From Psychrosphaera ytuae (lineage in GTDB: Bacteria > Pseudomonadota > Gammaproteobacteria > Enterobacterales > Alteromonadaceae): a DNA stretch of 64,000 nucleotides. Positions 27,844 through 38,041 of the stretch are shown one piece after another. The stretch is from contig NZ_CP072110.1 of assembly GCF_017638545.1 (NCBI RefSeq), forward strand, positions 372,001-436,000. The letters run 5' to 3'. The first letter of the stretch is position 1, and each line of letters begins with the position of its first letter. The notes under the pieces were generated by a model that had not been told where the DNA came from, did not search any database, and worked only from the letters and a program-made list of their open reading frames with translations. A program made the translations under genes and the position numbers.

Positions 27844-30564
27844 TTAATGGATTTGTTTTAACGGCGATGCGTGTGCTGCTGCTCGGAAAATACTATTCAT
27901 TAACATCACGTTTAGACCATCAAGATATGCGCGAGTTGTTGGTTCTTGCGTGTACGCAATGACCATACCTTTGCCCATTGGTTGGTGAATTAAAAACGGT
28001 TTGTAAGCCAACTGCTTTTTGCTTTCTTCCCATAAATATCCACTCGCCAACACTTTATCCTCCGAACTAAACCAAGCTAAGTTTTTACCCGAGTTTAATT
28101 TGATCGGCGTAAAAATGTCGCTGCCATAAGCAATACCCACAACGTTAGGCTTTATGCCCGCAGTTAGCCAATGTTCTTGGTCTACTTCGACGTTTGCTAA
28201 CACGCCAGCGACAAAATCTGGATTTTTATCAAATTCTTCAGTCGCTACTTTTAACGTTTCTCGGTTTTTGATAACAACACCATCAACCAAGCCTGAGTCC
28301 GAATCTTTATAGACACTAGGGTTTTCATTAACGGCTCGTTCGCGTTGTACGTCTAAAATTGCATAATCTGGGTTTGACGCAAATTTTGTTGCACCAGCAA
28401 AAGTAATTAAAACTCCGCCATTTTTAACCCACTGTTTTAGGTTATCAGCTCCGCCCTTACCTAACGCGTTTTCATAATAACCGTGTGGTAGGATTAACAC
28501 CTGATAATTACTTAAATCAGCATAGCGCAATACATTTGTGCGAATGGCTGTAACTGGATAATCGAATTGACGCTCGATAACAAAACGAGTGTGACCGGCA
28601 CTAAGAGAACTGACAGGTTCGTCCCAAGCCATCGCGACACGTGGTGCAGTTAGCTCAGGCATTGAGCCACTACCTAAACTTGGGCCATCGGTGACCCAAC
28701 TTGTATCAATTCCGATCACTTTCGCGCCAGTTTGTGCTGCAATTGAACTTATCACTGATGGTAAATCTTTTGAGTTTTGTCGCTTTTCAATAACAATACT
28801 ACCAGCTGGAAAACGCTGCTTACCATCTAAAGTAAAGGACTTATCTGCGGTCTTTACAGTTAGCCCAGCCTTTAATGCATGAGTTAAAAAGCGGCCTGCG
28901 GCCATATCACCCCATGGAATAATGTAACCAACCTTGGCATTCAAATTTTCTACTTGCCCTTTGAGCTTTTGATCAGGTGTTACAAACGTGTACTTTACCT
29001 TAGGCACTGATTTACATGAATCAACATCAACACCAAACATTAATGGTAGTGACCAGCCGGTTACATCGTAAATTTCATCATTTAAATTACGAGCTCTACG
29101 ACGTTCTTGCTCTTTGATAAACGCCTCAGACATGTTGACTTGCTCGGTCATCGTTGTTGTGACAAAACGACCTTTAGGTTGGGCCGAATCAATAAAATAA
29201 GTCCCAGTCGGGTAAGTATTACCGCACAGTTTAAAGGATTCTGTCGCTTGCTTAACTTCGACGTCGTGTTGGGCCATCAAAGTTGCTAGACGGTGGCTAC
29301 CTGCCCTATTTAATTCATCGTTTAGAACATAGATACGCTCTTTGCCCTTACCCGATTCAATCGCGGTAACTTGATACTGATAGTAATCATTAAGAAGTTT
29401 TTTGCGGTGGTCTGCTACGCCTTCGGCTGTCGCAATTGACGCAACAAAATGACGTTGAACTGTATTGTCATAGGTCAGTAATTCACCCGTCGTTTTGGTA
29501 TAGCGCTCTCCCCGTGAAGAAGACACTTCGTAGGTAGATGCCGACGCTCCATAAAAGGTAGGCCAGCTGTCACCATAACCTGGATAAAATGCATCAAAGA
29601 TTTCTCGAGTAAAATAATCGTAACCATCTTGATCAAAATACTTGCCTATATTCGCACCTATGGTGTTCATATTTGCGACTTGAGTGTCGGTCATATGTGG
29701 ATTAAATGGCTTAGCTGCCGGCGCAAAGTAATATGATTGATCACCGCCCATTTCGTGCAGGTCTATGACTACTAACGGTCTAAATTCATTTATTGCAGCG
29801 ATACGGCCTTTGGTTTCTGGCTGAGTTACTGCCAACCAATCTCTGTTCATATCAAATAGATAGTGATTGCTACGACCACGCGGCCATGGTTCATTGTGCT
29901 CTGCACTTAAACGGTCTGAACTGTGTTCAAGTCCTACTGTTGCGTAATAACGCGACGTAAAACGAGTACGGCCATCTGGGTTTTGTAATGGATCGATAAA
30001 AACAACGGTGTTATCCAAGATTTTGTTCACTGTTTTATCATTTGATGCCGCCAATAAGTGGTAAGCAGTTCGCATAGCGGCATCTGTACCGCTGATTTCA
30101 TTGCCGTGAACACTATAACCAAGCCAAACAGAAGATGGCATATTGTCGATTAATTCCTGTGCTTGTTTTTCGGTTGTTTTTCTAGGGTCAGAAAGTCGTT
30201 GCATGTTTTCTGCGAAGGAATCTAAATTATCTATGTTACTTTTATTACTGATAGCTACATAAATAAGACGACGGCCTTCCCAGGTCACACCATAATCAAA
30301 TAACTTTACACGGTCAGGGGCCGCTAAGCTTAATGCTTCAAAATAACGGATCATATCACTGTGATTAGTAATCTTTGAGCCGGATGCATATCCAAGTACT
30401 TGTTGTACTGTAGGAATTTGGTTTGTGTATTCAGCCTGTACTGTTGAAGCTTGGACGATAGATGTGGCGGTCTCTGCGTGTATTAACGGAGTAGCTACAA
30501 CGCTTGATACCATAAGCGCCGCACTTAAGGCGTTACGCAAATTGATCCTTTTTGTGTTTTTCAT
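27844..30564 (-). CDS. secreted M14-family zinc carboxypeptidase
   Basis: 906 residues with a signal peptide ending LIHA. The zinc site is H-x-x-E in VHGNEISGTDA with the third ligand in DLHEMGG; the catalytic Glu is likely in TYEVSSSRG. The C-terminal half (from about residue 420) holds a class I glutamine-amidotransferase-like fold (VLILPHGYYENALG, KNGGVLITFAGATKF) seen in large secreted M14 proteins. Probably a periplasmic or extracellular peptidase for nutrient use. Confidence 0.9.
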   Translation of the reverse strand: MKNTKRINLRNALSAALMVSSVVATPLIHAETATSIVQASTVQAEYTNQIPTVQQVLGYASGSKITNHSDMIRYFEALSLAAPDRVKLFDYGVTWEGRRLIYVAISNKSNIDNLDSFAENMQRLSDPRKTTEKQAQELIDNMPSSVWLGYSVHGNEISGTDAAMRTAYHLLAASNDKTVNKILDNTVVFIDPLQNPDGRTRFTSRYYATVGLEHSSDRLSAEHNEPWPRGRSNHYLFDMNRDWLAVTQPETKGRIAAINEFRPLVVIDLHEMGGDQSYYFAPAAKPFNPHMTDTQVANMNTIGANIGKYFDQDGYDYFTREIFDAFYPGYGDSWPTFYGASASTYEVSSSRGERYTKTTGELLTYDNTVQRHFVASIATAEGVADHRKKLLNDYYQYQVTAIESGKGKERIYVLNDELNRAGSHRLATLMAQHDVEVKQATESFKLCGNTYPTGTYFIDSAQPKGRFVTTTMTEQVNMSEAFIKEQERRRARNLNDEIYDVTGWSLPLMFGVDVDSCKSVPKVKYTFVTPDQKLKGQVENLNAKVGYIIPWGDMAAGRFLTHALKAGLTVKTADKSFTLDGKQRFPAGSIVIEKRQNSKDLPSVISSIAAQTGAKVIGIDTSWVTDGPSLGSGSMPELTAPRVAMAWDEPVSSLSAGHTRFVIERQFDYPVTAIRTNVLRYADLSNYQVLILPHGYYENALGKGGADNLKQWVKNGGVLITFAGATKFASNPDYAILDVQRERAVNENPSVYKDSDSGLVDGVVIKNRETLKVATEEFDKNPDFVAGVLANVEVDQEHWLTAGIKPNVVGIAYGSDIFTPIKLNSGKNLAWFSSEDKVLASGYLWEESKKQLAYKPFLIHQPMGKGMVIAYTQEPTTRAYLDGLNVMLMNSIFRAAAHASPLKQIH

Positions 30565-30613
30565 GTTTTTTCCTGTTTAAAAACAACCTGGGGTGAAACT
30601 AAAAGGTCATTAC

Positions 30614-31237
30614 TTAAAGATCAAGCCTATTCCGTTGAATGAAAGGTTTTAAATCTTGTTTTAATGTAATCAAATCTTCAGTTACATAAGAAGCCATGGA
30701 GGTAAAGGGTGAGTCTTTTTCATTGTGTACCAAACAAGATGGCATTTGAGCATTATTCGCAGCTAACAAATCGTATTTATAGTCACCGACAAACAACATG
30801 TTTCGTGTATTTAGGTTCCAACTATTAGCAACATGAAGCAATGCACCGGGGTGTGGCTTAGCAGGAAAGTCTTCTCTGGTGATAAGAATGTCTGTGGACA
30901 GATTAGCTCTCTGCAATTTTAACCTTGCAGCCTCGAGGCAATTGCGAGTAATTATCCCAGTTGGTATATCTTGATGGTTTAAAAATTCAAACAGTTCAGT
31001 TAACCCATCGAATGGTTCGCTTAATTGAGCGTCAGCAACTTCGATATCGATTATTGTTTCATGGGCCTGCTCTCTTAAGTTCTCATCTAATGCTGACACA
31101 TGAACTAATATATCGACGCCTTCCGGGCATCCGACTGCCCTGCGCATCTCTTTAAAGTTCATTGTACAAGACACGAGGGTGTTGTCTAAGTCAAACAACA
31201 CACCACTTAATTTATTGTTTAGCAATTTTATTGTCAT
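30614..31237 (-). CDS. HAD-superfamily hydrolase (subfamily IA)
   Basis: 207 residues. Motif I is FDLDNTLV, motif II is TGIITRN, motif III Lys is in PAKPHPG and motif IV is FVGDYKYDLLAA. A cytoplasmic small-molecule phosphatase resembling phosphoglycolate phosphatase; substrate unknown. Confidence 0.88.
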   Translation of the reverse strand: MTIKLLNNKLSGVLFDLDNTLVSCTMNFKEMRRAVGCPEGVDILVHVSALDENLREQAHETIIDIEVADAQLSEPFDGLTELFEFLNHQDIPTGIITRNCLEAARLKLQRANLSTDILITREDFPAKPHPGALLHVANSWNLNTRNMLFVGDYKYDLLAANNAQMPSCLVHNEKDSPFTSMASYVTEDLITLKQDLKPFIQRNRLDL

Positions 31238-31470
31238 TTAGCCCACTTTATTGCTTAGCATTTTTATTACCTTAAACGTCGTAAAAGATACGACTGATCA
31301 TCTAACATTGTATGAAAAACAACCATACAAACGTCGAAATAACCTAAAATAAATATTCCTATTAAGAAACTATTAATTTTGCCGATGTATTTCGTTAGTA
31401 TCTATTTCCAAATAATAACAATAACTATAAACATTAAGGAAAAGCGGCTTTACCGTCATTAGGAAGAATT

Positions 31471-33387
31471 ATGCAAAAAGCTGTACGACGCTCAATTTCT
31501 ATTCAACTTAAACTCATCATCGCTCTAATTGCAGCAGTTGTTATCTCAACCAGTATTGTGAGTTACATTGGATACTCTAAAGCACAGTCCATCATGGTCT
31601 CAAGGATTGAACAATCTGAACTACCCAATTTATTACAACGCGTAAGGAATGCTATCGATGGTCAAACCGCTCGAATGTCTGCCCTTACCAAATCCATCGC
31701 GACCAACCCAATGATTTTGGACTGGGTTGAAAATGGCAATAACCAGGACGCTAAACTTTTAACTGAGTACCTCAACAATATAAAAACCAATAATGGCTAC
31801 AGTAACGCTTCTTTTGCCAATCGAAAGACTGCGGAATATTGGAATCACGATGGCTTTTTAAGAGTTTTGAGACAAAACCAAGAAGATGGTTGGTTCTATG
31901 CATTTAGGGATAGTGGTGTCGCCGAGTCTGCCAGTATTTATACTTATCCCAACGGCAAAACAGATATTTTTGTAAATTACCAAAATCTTAACGGTAAAGG
32001 AGCCGCTGGGGTCGCAAAATCGTTCGACGACATGATTGATTATTTAGCAGGTTTTAAAATCGAGCAAACCGGTTTTGTGTATTTGGTAAATGGCGAGGGT
32101 CAGATTCAAGTTCATCCTGATAAAGAGAAAGTCGGCAAACTGTCATTAAACCAAGAGTATAAAGACCTAGACGCGTCTACTTTGCTTGCGAGACAAGATT
32201 TTGCGTTTCAACAAACAGAAGATTACGTAGTCGCTGCGAGTTATATTCCAAGCATGAAGTGGTACGTGGTTTCTCAAGTACCAACTGCTGAATTATATGC
32301 AGGCCTGGTAGAAAGCCGTAATCATATGATTTTTTGGTTCATCATCGTGGTAGGTATCCTGGCAGGTGTAAGCGTTTATATGTCAGGTTTATTGGTGAAG
32401 CCTATCAAAGAACTAGCCAAAGTCTTCCAAGATTTAGGTAAAGGTGAAGGCGACCTTACTATCCAAATTCATCATGACGCCAGAGATGAATTAGGCGTCG
32501 TAGTTGGTGGCTTCAATAAGTTTATCAGCAAACTTCAAAGCGTTATGATTGATGTCGCCAATACGTCAATTGACCTACGTCAAGCGGCTGAAATAGTTTC
32601 CTCATCGGCAAAGTCGTCAAGTAAGGCGGCAGAATTAGAACGGGATCAGTCGATTCATGCTGCTACTGCTGTTAATCAGATGGGCATTACCATTGGTGAC
32701 ATTGCGAAAAGCGCAAATATTGCTGCCGAAGCCACTCAAACGGCAAACGAAAAAGTAAATATTGCACATAACGTTGTCACAGATTCATCAAACTATATTG
32801 GTGAAATGGCATCGGGTATGGAGACGGTATCAAATACAATTGAATCATTGGCAGAAAAAAGTGTATCTATCAGTGGTGTCCTAGACGTTATTCGAGGAGT
32901 CTCTGAGCAAACCAATTTATTAGCGCTGAACGCTGCTATTGAAGCCGCTCGAGCGGGTGAACAAGGCAGAGGCTTTGCGGTCGTGGCTGATGAAGTTCGT
33001 AATCTAGCCAAAAGAACGAATGAATCGACTGACGAAATCGCTGCAATGATTACTCTACTTCAAACTGAGTCTGAAACTGCCGTTGCCGGCGTACAGCACA
33101 ACAAAGATCTAGCTGCACGAAGCGCTGACGCTGCGACTAAGGCTAATGACGCTTTGAAGGATATCGTTGAACAGATCCACACTTTAGAAGACTTGAATAC
33201 CCAAGTCGCTACAGCCACTGAAGAACAATTAACTGTGGTTCAAGAAATTAATGGCCATGTTAAACAAATCAGTGAAAATAGCGAAAAAGCCGCTGCCAAT
33301 TCAACGAATATGGCTGATTCAAGTGAAGACCTTAAATTACTCGCTAAACAACTGGACGATTTAGTTAATTCATTTAAGGTTCGATAA
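31471..33387 (+). CDS. methyl-accepting chemotaxis protein with dCache sensor
   Basis: 638 residues. N-terminal helix (14-34), periplasmic dCache domain (KTAEYWNHDGFLRVLRQN, GWFYAFRDSG, GQIQVHPDK), second helix near 290-310, HAMP, then the signalling domain with the hairpin tip EQTNLLALNAAIEAARAGEQ and GRGFAVVADEVRNLA. No C-terminal pentapeptide for CheR/CheB docking is seen. It ends in VNSFKVR. The ligand cannot be read from sequence. Confidence 0.94.
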   Translation: MQKAVRRSISIQLKLIIALIAAVVISTSIVSYIGYSKAQSIMVSRIEQSELPNLLQRVRNAIDGQTARMSALTKSIATNPMILDWVENGNNQDAKLLTEYLNNIKTNNGYSNASFANRKTAEYWNHDGFLRVLRQNQEDGWFYAFRDSGVAESASIYTYPNGKTDIFVNYQNLNGKGAAGVAKSFDDMIDYLAGFKIEQTGFVYLVNGEGQIQVHPDKEKVGKLSLNQEYKDLDASTLLARQDFAFQQTEDYVVAASYIPSMKWYVVSQVPTAELYAGLVESRNHMIFWFIIVVGILAGVSVYMSGLLVKPIKELAKVFQDLGKGEGDLTIQIHHDARDELGVVVGGFNKFISKLQSVMIDVANTSIDLRQAAEIVSSSAKSSSKAAELERDQSIHAATAVNQMGITIGDIAKSANIAAEATQTANEKVNIAHNVVTDSSNYIGEMASGMETVSNTIESLAEKSVSISGVLDVIRGVSEQTNLLALNAAIEAARAGEQGRGFAVVADEVRNLAKRTNESTDEIAAMITLLQTESETAVAGVQHNKDLAARSADAATKANDALKDIVEQIHTLEDLNTQVATATEEQLTVVQEINGHVKQISENSEKAAANSTNMADSSEDLKLLAKQLDDLVNSFKVR

Positions 33388-33484
33388 AAAACAAACTGGC
33401 ATGAAGTTAAACCATGCACTATTACTTAGCGTAACACTGTTTATAAATATTTAAATTTACAAAACAAAATCGTTAAGGAGTGTC

Positions 33485-34036
33485 ATGTTTACCAATAAGC
33501 TTCATGCCGGTCAGCCCTTCCCTAATATTCAGGTTACGTTAGACTCAGGTAAAGATGTAACCCTAGGAAAACCACAAAATCCCGATGCAGATTGGCAGAT
33601 GGTCGTCGTATATCGAGGCGCTCATTGTCCTATGTGCACCAAGTTCCTCAACGAATTAGAAGACTTCAAGTATTTACTCTTAGACATAGGTATAGACCTA
33701 ATAGCAGTTTCAGCGGACCGCCCAGAACAATTAGAGTCGCACAAAAAAGATTTAAAAATCGGCTTTCCAATAGCCCACAGTCTAAGCCTTAAAGCTATGG
33801 ACCAACTTGGTGTTTATCAGTCGGTACCGCGTAACGAGCACGAGACTGATCATGTTTTTTCAGAGCCTGCGCTCTTCGTCGTCAACGAAAACAACAACAT
33901 TCAAGTTGTCGACTTAAGTAACAATCCATTTGCCCGACCAGAAGTGATTAAACTATATGAAGGTTTAAAATGGATTCGCGATCCAGAAAACAACTACCCA
34001 ATCCGCGGTACACATCACGAACCTATCATTGAATAA
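33485..34036 (+). CDS. peroxiredoxin-like (AhpC/TSA) protein
   Basis: 183 residues of thioredoxin-like fold. The active-site segment is YRGAHCPMCTKFL, a CxxC arrangement near residues 44-47 typical of the redoxin subgroup rather than classic 2-Cys AhpC. LIAVSADRPEQ and FSEPALFVV follow the fold. Probably a thiol peroxidase or disulfide reductase of the cytoplasm. ATG at 33485 follows aaggagtgtc. Confidence 0.85.
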   Translation: MFTNKLHAGQPFPNIQVTLDSGKDVTLGKPQNPDADWQMVVVYRGAHCPMCTKFLNELEDFKYLLLDIGIDLIAVSADRPEQLESHKKDLKIGFPIAHSLSLKAMDQLGVYQSVPRNEHETDHVFSEPALFVVNENNNIQVVDLSNNPFARPEVIKLYEGLKWIRDPENNYPIRGTHHEPIIE

Positions 34037-34043
34037 AACATCT

Positions 34044-34511
34044 TTATAGTTGGTTGATATAAGCCTCTCGATTCCAGTAACTGTTAATTGGAATCGAGTC
34101 GACTTCACCATTTTCAAATAAGATGACTAAATTCCAGTTCATAACCGGCTCTGAACACATTCCCAAAAACAGCTGACCTTCTGTACGTATTGTATGCTGG
34201 TTACTTTCTATTTCCTTTTGTTTAAGTAACGGAATAGGAATTATCCCCATGTTCATGTTTAAAGGAATTAATTTCGCTTCTTTTAGGCGTAAGTTTGACT
34301 CAATTGTGATCGTTTCAATACGTTCAACCATAATAAATTCTGAGCTCAAAAAAACCTTGGCGTGAGGGCTGGAAAGAGTAAGACAGTTTGTCTGGTTAGA
34401 TTGACAGTCGTCCATTAAACGTGTGTTTTCTCGGTCACTACAAGCTGAAATAAAAAGCAAAAAACCACTGATTAAACAAAATAATGGAACGAATGATGTT
34501 TTTTTAAGCAC
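34044..34511 (-). CDS. putative lipoprotein of unknown function
   Basis: 155 residues. N-terminal signal with lipobox FISAC (Cys24). The remainder is predicted strand-rich with two conserved-looking cysteines (CQSNQTNC, MCSEP). I do not recognise the family. It is convergent with the peroxiredoxin-like gene and divergent from ccoN, sharing the intergenic region with the FNR-like box. Confidence 0.6.
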   Translation of the reverse strand: MLKKTSFVPLFCLISGFLLFISACSDRENTRLMDDCQSNQTNCLTLSSPHAKVFLSSEFIMVERIETITIESNLRLKEAKLIPLNMNMGIIPIPLLKQKEIESNQHTIRTEGQLFLGMCSEPVMNWNLVILFENGEVDSIPINSYWNREAYINQL

Positions 34512-34527
34512 TTGAATTCTCTAATTG

Positions 34528-34541
34528 TTGATCTGGGACAA
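34528..34541. promoter_or_regulatory. FNR-like box upstream of ccoN
   Basis: ttgatctgggacaa matches TTGAT-N4-ATCAA at 8 of 10 fixed positions. A -10-like A/T stretch about 30 bp downstream would place the box near -41.5 of a ccoN transcript, the activating position for FNR. fnr itself is encoded at the end of this cluster. Confidence 0.55.
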
Positions 34542-34707
34542 TATAATGCCGTTGTTCGCTGTTATTTTATTCTCAAAGTCTTTATTATGCACCCCGCGCC
34601 AAAGTCTTTAATTGGAGTTTTTGGATAATTTAATTCAAAAGTTTCAAATAGAGTCTAAAATTTAGAACTTTAAAACAACATTTTTCACGGGTAAGTGGAA
34701 CCACATT

Positions 34708-36138
34708 ATGACAACAACAAACATTGCTCACCCAGAGTACAACTACAAGGTTGTTAAGCAATTTGCTTTAACGACTGTATTGTGGGGTATCGTTGGTATG
34801 AGCGTGGGCGTTTTGATTGCTGCGCAATTAATTTGGCCTGCTCTAAACTTTGATACGCCTTGGCTTACGTTCTCACGTTTGCGTCCTTTGCACACTAATG
34901 CCGTAATCTTTGCATTCGGTACAAGTGCACTCTTCGCTACTTCTTATTACGTGGTACAACGTACATGTAAAGTAAGACTTATCAGCGACAAACTTGCTGC
35001 ATTCACATTCTGGGGATGGCAAGCGATTATTTTGTCAGCGGTCATTACTCTTCCAATGGGTTTGACTACATCAAAAGAATACGCTGAACTAGAGTGGCCA
35101 ATTGACATCGCTATTGCGATTGTTTGGTTAGCTTACGCGTACGTTTTCATCGGCACCTTAACGATCCGTAAAACCAGCCACATTTACGTAGCAAACTGGT
35201 TCTATGCTGGTTTCATCATCACGGTTGCAATCCTTCACATCGTTAACAGCCAAGCAATTGCAGTTAATGGCTTTAAGTCATACTCAATTTACTCTGGTGC
35301 AGTCGATGCAATGATTCAATGGTGGTACGGTCATAACGCGGTTGGTTTCCTACTTACTGCTGGCTTCTTAGGTATGATGTATTACTTCGTTCCTAAACAA
35401 GCAGAACGTCCGGTTTATTCTTACCGTTTATCAGTAGTTCACTTTTGGGCGTTAGTTTCATTATACATCTGGGCTGGTCCTCACCACTTACATTACACTG
35501 CACTTCCTGACTGGACACAGTCATTGGGTATGGTTATGTCGGTGATTCTATTTATCCCTTCTTGGGGTGGTATGATCAACGGTATCATGACGTTATCTGG
35601 TGCGTGGCATAAGCTTAAAACCGACCCAGTATTGCGTTTCTTAATCGTTTCTCTATCGTTCTACGGTATGTCTACGTTTGAAGGCCCAATGATGGCAATC
35701 AAATCAGTAAATGCGCTTTCGCATTATACAGACTGGACTATCGGCCACGTTCACTCTGGTGCACTTGGTTGGGTTGCGATGATTTCTATCGGTGCGTTGT
35801 ATCACTTGATTCCTCGTCTATATGGTAAGACTCAAATGTTATACGGCAACCTTGTTAATACACACTTCTGGTTACACACAGTTGGTGTCGTACTTTACAT
35901 CGTTGCGATGTGGTTCTCGGGTGTTACTCAAGGCTTAATGTGGCGTGCAGTAAACGCTGACGGTACATTGACTTACAGCTTTGTTCAGAGCTTAGAAGCG
36001 TCTTACCCTTACTACTTCGTACGTTTCTTAGGTGGTGTGTTCATTGTTGCAGGTATGTTAGTTATGGCATACAACACGTACAAAACTGTACGTCATGCAA
36101 AACAACACCCTGAAGCAGCACAACCTCAAGTAGCATAA
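34708..36138 (+). CDS. ccoN: cytochrome c oxidase cbb3-type subunit I
   Basis: Catalytic haem-copper subunit of the high-affinity oxidase in the inner membrane. 476 residues, about twelve helices. Haem/copper ligands are visible in RPLHTNAVIF (low-spin haem), WWYGHNAVGF and GPHHLHYTALP (CuB), and WTIGHVHSGALGW. First gene of ccoNOQP. Confidence 0.97.
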   Translation: MTTTNIAHPEYNYKVVKQFALTTVLWGIVGMSVGVLIAAQLIWPALNFDTPWLTFSRLRPLHTNAVIFAFGTSALFATSYYVVQRTCKVRLISDKLAAFTFWGWQAIILSAVITLPMGLTTSKEYAELEWPIDIAIAIVWLAYAYVFIGTLTIRKTSHIYVANWFYAGFIITVAILHIVNSQAIAVNGFKSYSIYSGAVDAMIQWWYGHNAVGFLLTAGFLGMMYYFVPKQAERPVYSYRLSVVHFWALVSLYIWAGPHHLHYTALPDWTQSLGMVMSVILFIPSWGGMINGIMTLSGAWHKLKTDPVLRFLIVSLSFYGMSTFEGPMMAIKSVNALSHYTDWTIGHVHSGALGWVAMISIGALYHLIPRLYGKTQMLYGNLVNTHFWLHTVGVVLYIVAMWFSGVTQGLMWRAVNADGTLTYSFVQSLEASYPYYFVRFLGGVFIVAGMLVMAYNTYKTVRHAKQHPEAAQPQVA

Positions 36139-36152
36139 GGAGACGATTTACC

Positions 36153-36800
36153 ATGGCAACGAATCATCACGAAAAGATCGAAAAAAGCGTACCGCTTCTT
36201 GCTATCTTTACTGTCATTGCAATCAGTTTTGGTGCATTAGTAGAAATCACTCCGCTAATGTTCCAAAAGGACACTACACAACCAATTGCTAACTTGCGTG
36301 CACTAACGCCGCTGGAAATGGAAGGTCGTGACATTTACATCCGCGAAGGTTGTAACAACTGTCACAGCCAAATGATCCGCCCTTTCCGCGCTGAAGTTGA
36401 ACGTTACGGTCATTACTCAGTTGCGGGCGAGTCAGTTTGGGATCACCCATTCCTTTGGGGTTCTAAGCGTACTGGTCCTGACCTAGCTCGTGTTGGTCAA
36501 CGATACAGTGACGATTGGCACCGTGTACACCTAATTAACCCACGTGATGTGGTACCTCAATCTAATATGCCAGGTTTCCCTTGGTTAGAAGAGAACACGT
36601 TAACAGGTGAATACACAGCAAAGAAATTAGAAGTGTTTAACCGTTTAACTGAAGGTAAAACTCATAAAGATGAAAATGGAAACTACATTCCACTTTATTC
36701 TGCAGAGGACATTGCTGGAGCAAAAGCGGCTGTCGAAGGTAAAACAGAAATGGAAGCATTGATTGCTTACCTTCAACAACTAGGTACACACCTTAAGTAG
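36153..36800 (+). CDS. ccoO: cytochrome c oxidase cbb3-type subunit II (mono-haem)
   Basis: Membrane-anchored c-type cytochrome passing electrons to CcoN. 215 residues; N-terminal helix near residues 12-32; haem-attachment CNNCHSQ and distal Met region (NMPGFPWL). 14 bp after ccoN. Confidence 0.97.
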   Translation: MATNHHEKIEKSVPLLAIFTVIAISFGALVEITPLMFQKDTTQPIANLRALTPLEMEGRDIYIREGCNNCHSQMIRPFRAEVERYGHYSVAGESVWDHPFLWGSKRTGPDLARVGQRYSDDWHRVHLINPRDVVPQSNMPGFPWLEENTLTGEYTAKKLEVFNRLTEGKTHKDENGNYIPLYSAEDIAGAKAAVEGKTEMEALIAYLQQLGTHLK

Positions 36801-36805
36801 GCGTT

Positions 36806-36991
36806 ATGGACTACGGAACGTACCGCGGAATTTACACTTTAATTTTATTGATACTATTTTTGGGTATCGTTTATTGGGCGTACAAGAAAAGTTCAAAAAA
36901 GGACTTTGATAAGATTGCAGAATCTATTCTTGACGACGAAGACGTAAACGGTACACCACATAAGAAGGAGTCATCTAATGGTAATGACTAG
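36806..36991 (+). CDS. ccoQ: cbb3-type oxidase subunit CcoQ
   Basis: 61-residue single-helix protein (TYRGIYTLILLILFLGIVYW then a charged tail) that stabilises the oxidase complex in related bacteria. Overlaps ccoP by 14 bp. Confidence 0.93.
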   Translation: MDYGTYRGIYTLILLILFLGIVYWAYKKSSKKDFDKIAESILDDEDVNGTPHKKESSNGND

Positions 36992-37952
36992 TTTTTGGAG
37001 TTGGTGGGTAATTATCCTTACCGTCTTCTCAATCGTTGCGTGTTTTTGGATCATCACGGTTAACCTTAAAAACTACACTCACGTAGGCGAAGGTGAATCA
37101 ATGGGTCATGAGTTCGACGGAATCGAAGAACTTAATAACCCGCTACCAAAATGGTGGACATACACGTTTTACTTAATTCTTGTTTGGTCTGTAGGTTACT
37201 TAGCGGCGATGCCTGGTCTAGGTAACTGGGAAGGTTTCTTGGGGTGGAAGAGCTCAAACCAAGGTATCACTACCCTAGCAGAATCAAAACGTTTGTCAGA
37301 AAAAGCAAAAGCGGAAGGCTTATTGGTTCAGTTAGACCAAGAAGTGAAGCGCGCAGACGAAACATTCGGTCCGGTATTTAAAGCACTAGCTGAAAAGCCA
37401 CTTATGGACCTAGCCTACGATGAAGAAGGCTTTAAAGTTGGTCAGCGTTTATACCTACAAAACTGTGCTCTATGTCACGGCTCAGATGCACGTGGTTCTG
37501 AAGGTTTTCCTAACTTACGCGACAACGATTGGTTATATGGCGGCGAGCCAGAGACTATCGTAGAGACCTTGTTATACGGCCGTAAGGCTCAAATGCCTGG
37601 CTGGGAAGCAGCATTAGGCGAACAAGGAATCCAAGAAATGACTGAGTACGTATTGCGTTTAGCAGGTCGTAAAGTAAACGACAAACTTGCAGATGCAGGT
37701 CAAGCTAAATTTGCAATGTGTGCAGCGTGTCACGGCCCGGATGGTAAAGGCTCTTTAGCTCATAACCTGCCATTTGGTGCACCTAACCTAACTGACAACA
37801 TTTGGTTGTACGGTGGTTCACGCAAAGCCGTTGAAGAGACGCTTCGTTATGGCCGTAATGGTGTAATGCCAGCTTGGAAAGATGTACTCGGTGAAGACAA
37901 AGTACGTGTTATTTCAGCATATATTTACAACATTTCGCACCCTGATAAATAA
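36978..37952 (+). CDS. ccoP: cytochrome c oxidase cbb3-type subunit III (di-haem)
   Basis: Electron-entry subunit. 324 residues with two N-terminal helices and two c-type haem sites, CALCHGS and CAACHGP, each followed by a Met ligand region (QMPGWEAAL, VMPAWKDVL). SD aaggag sits in the ccoQ 3' end; an alternative ATG two codons in (36984) is possible. Confidence 0.97.
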   Translation: MVMTSFWSWWVIILTVFSIVACFWIITVNLKNYTHVGEGESMGHEFDGIEELNNPLPKWWTYTFYLILVWSVGYLAAMPGLGNWEGFLGWKSSNQGITTLAESKRLSEKAKAEGLLVQLDQEVKRADETFGPVFKALAEKPLMDLAYDEEGFKVGQRLYLQNCALCHGSDARGSEGFPNLRDNDWLYGGEPETIVETLLYGRKAQMPGWEAALGEQGIQEMTEYVLRLAGRKVNDKLADAGQAKFAMCAACHGPDGKGSLAHNLPFGAPNLTDNIWLYGGSRKAVEETLRYGRNGVMPAWKDVLGEDKVRVISAYIYNISHPDK

Positions 37953-37967
37953 AATTAGGGTAAAATA

Positions 37968-37991
37968 AAAAGCCTCTTCGGAGGCTTTTTT
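37968..37991 (+). terminator. rho-independent terminator after ccoNOQP
   Basis: Stem aagcctc/gaggctt with a ttcg tetraloop and a T7 tail. It separates the structural genes from the assembly genes and probably lowers read-through into ccoH. Confidence 0.9.
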
Positions 37992-38041
37992 TATATCTGT
38001 CCAGTTAATACTCATCCAATTGAGTAGAGGTAATCAAATAA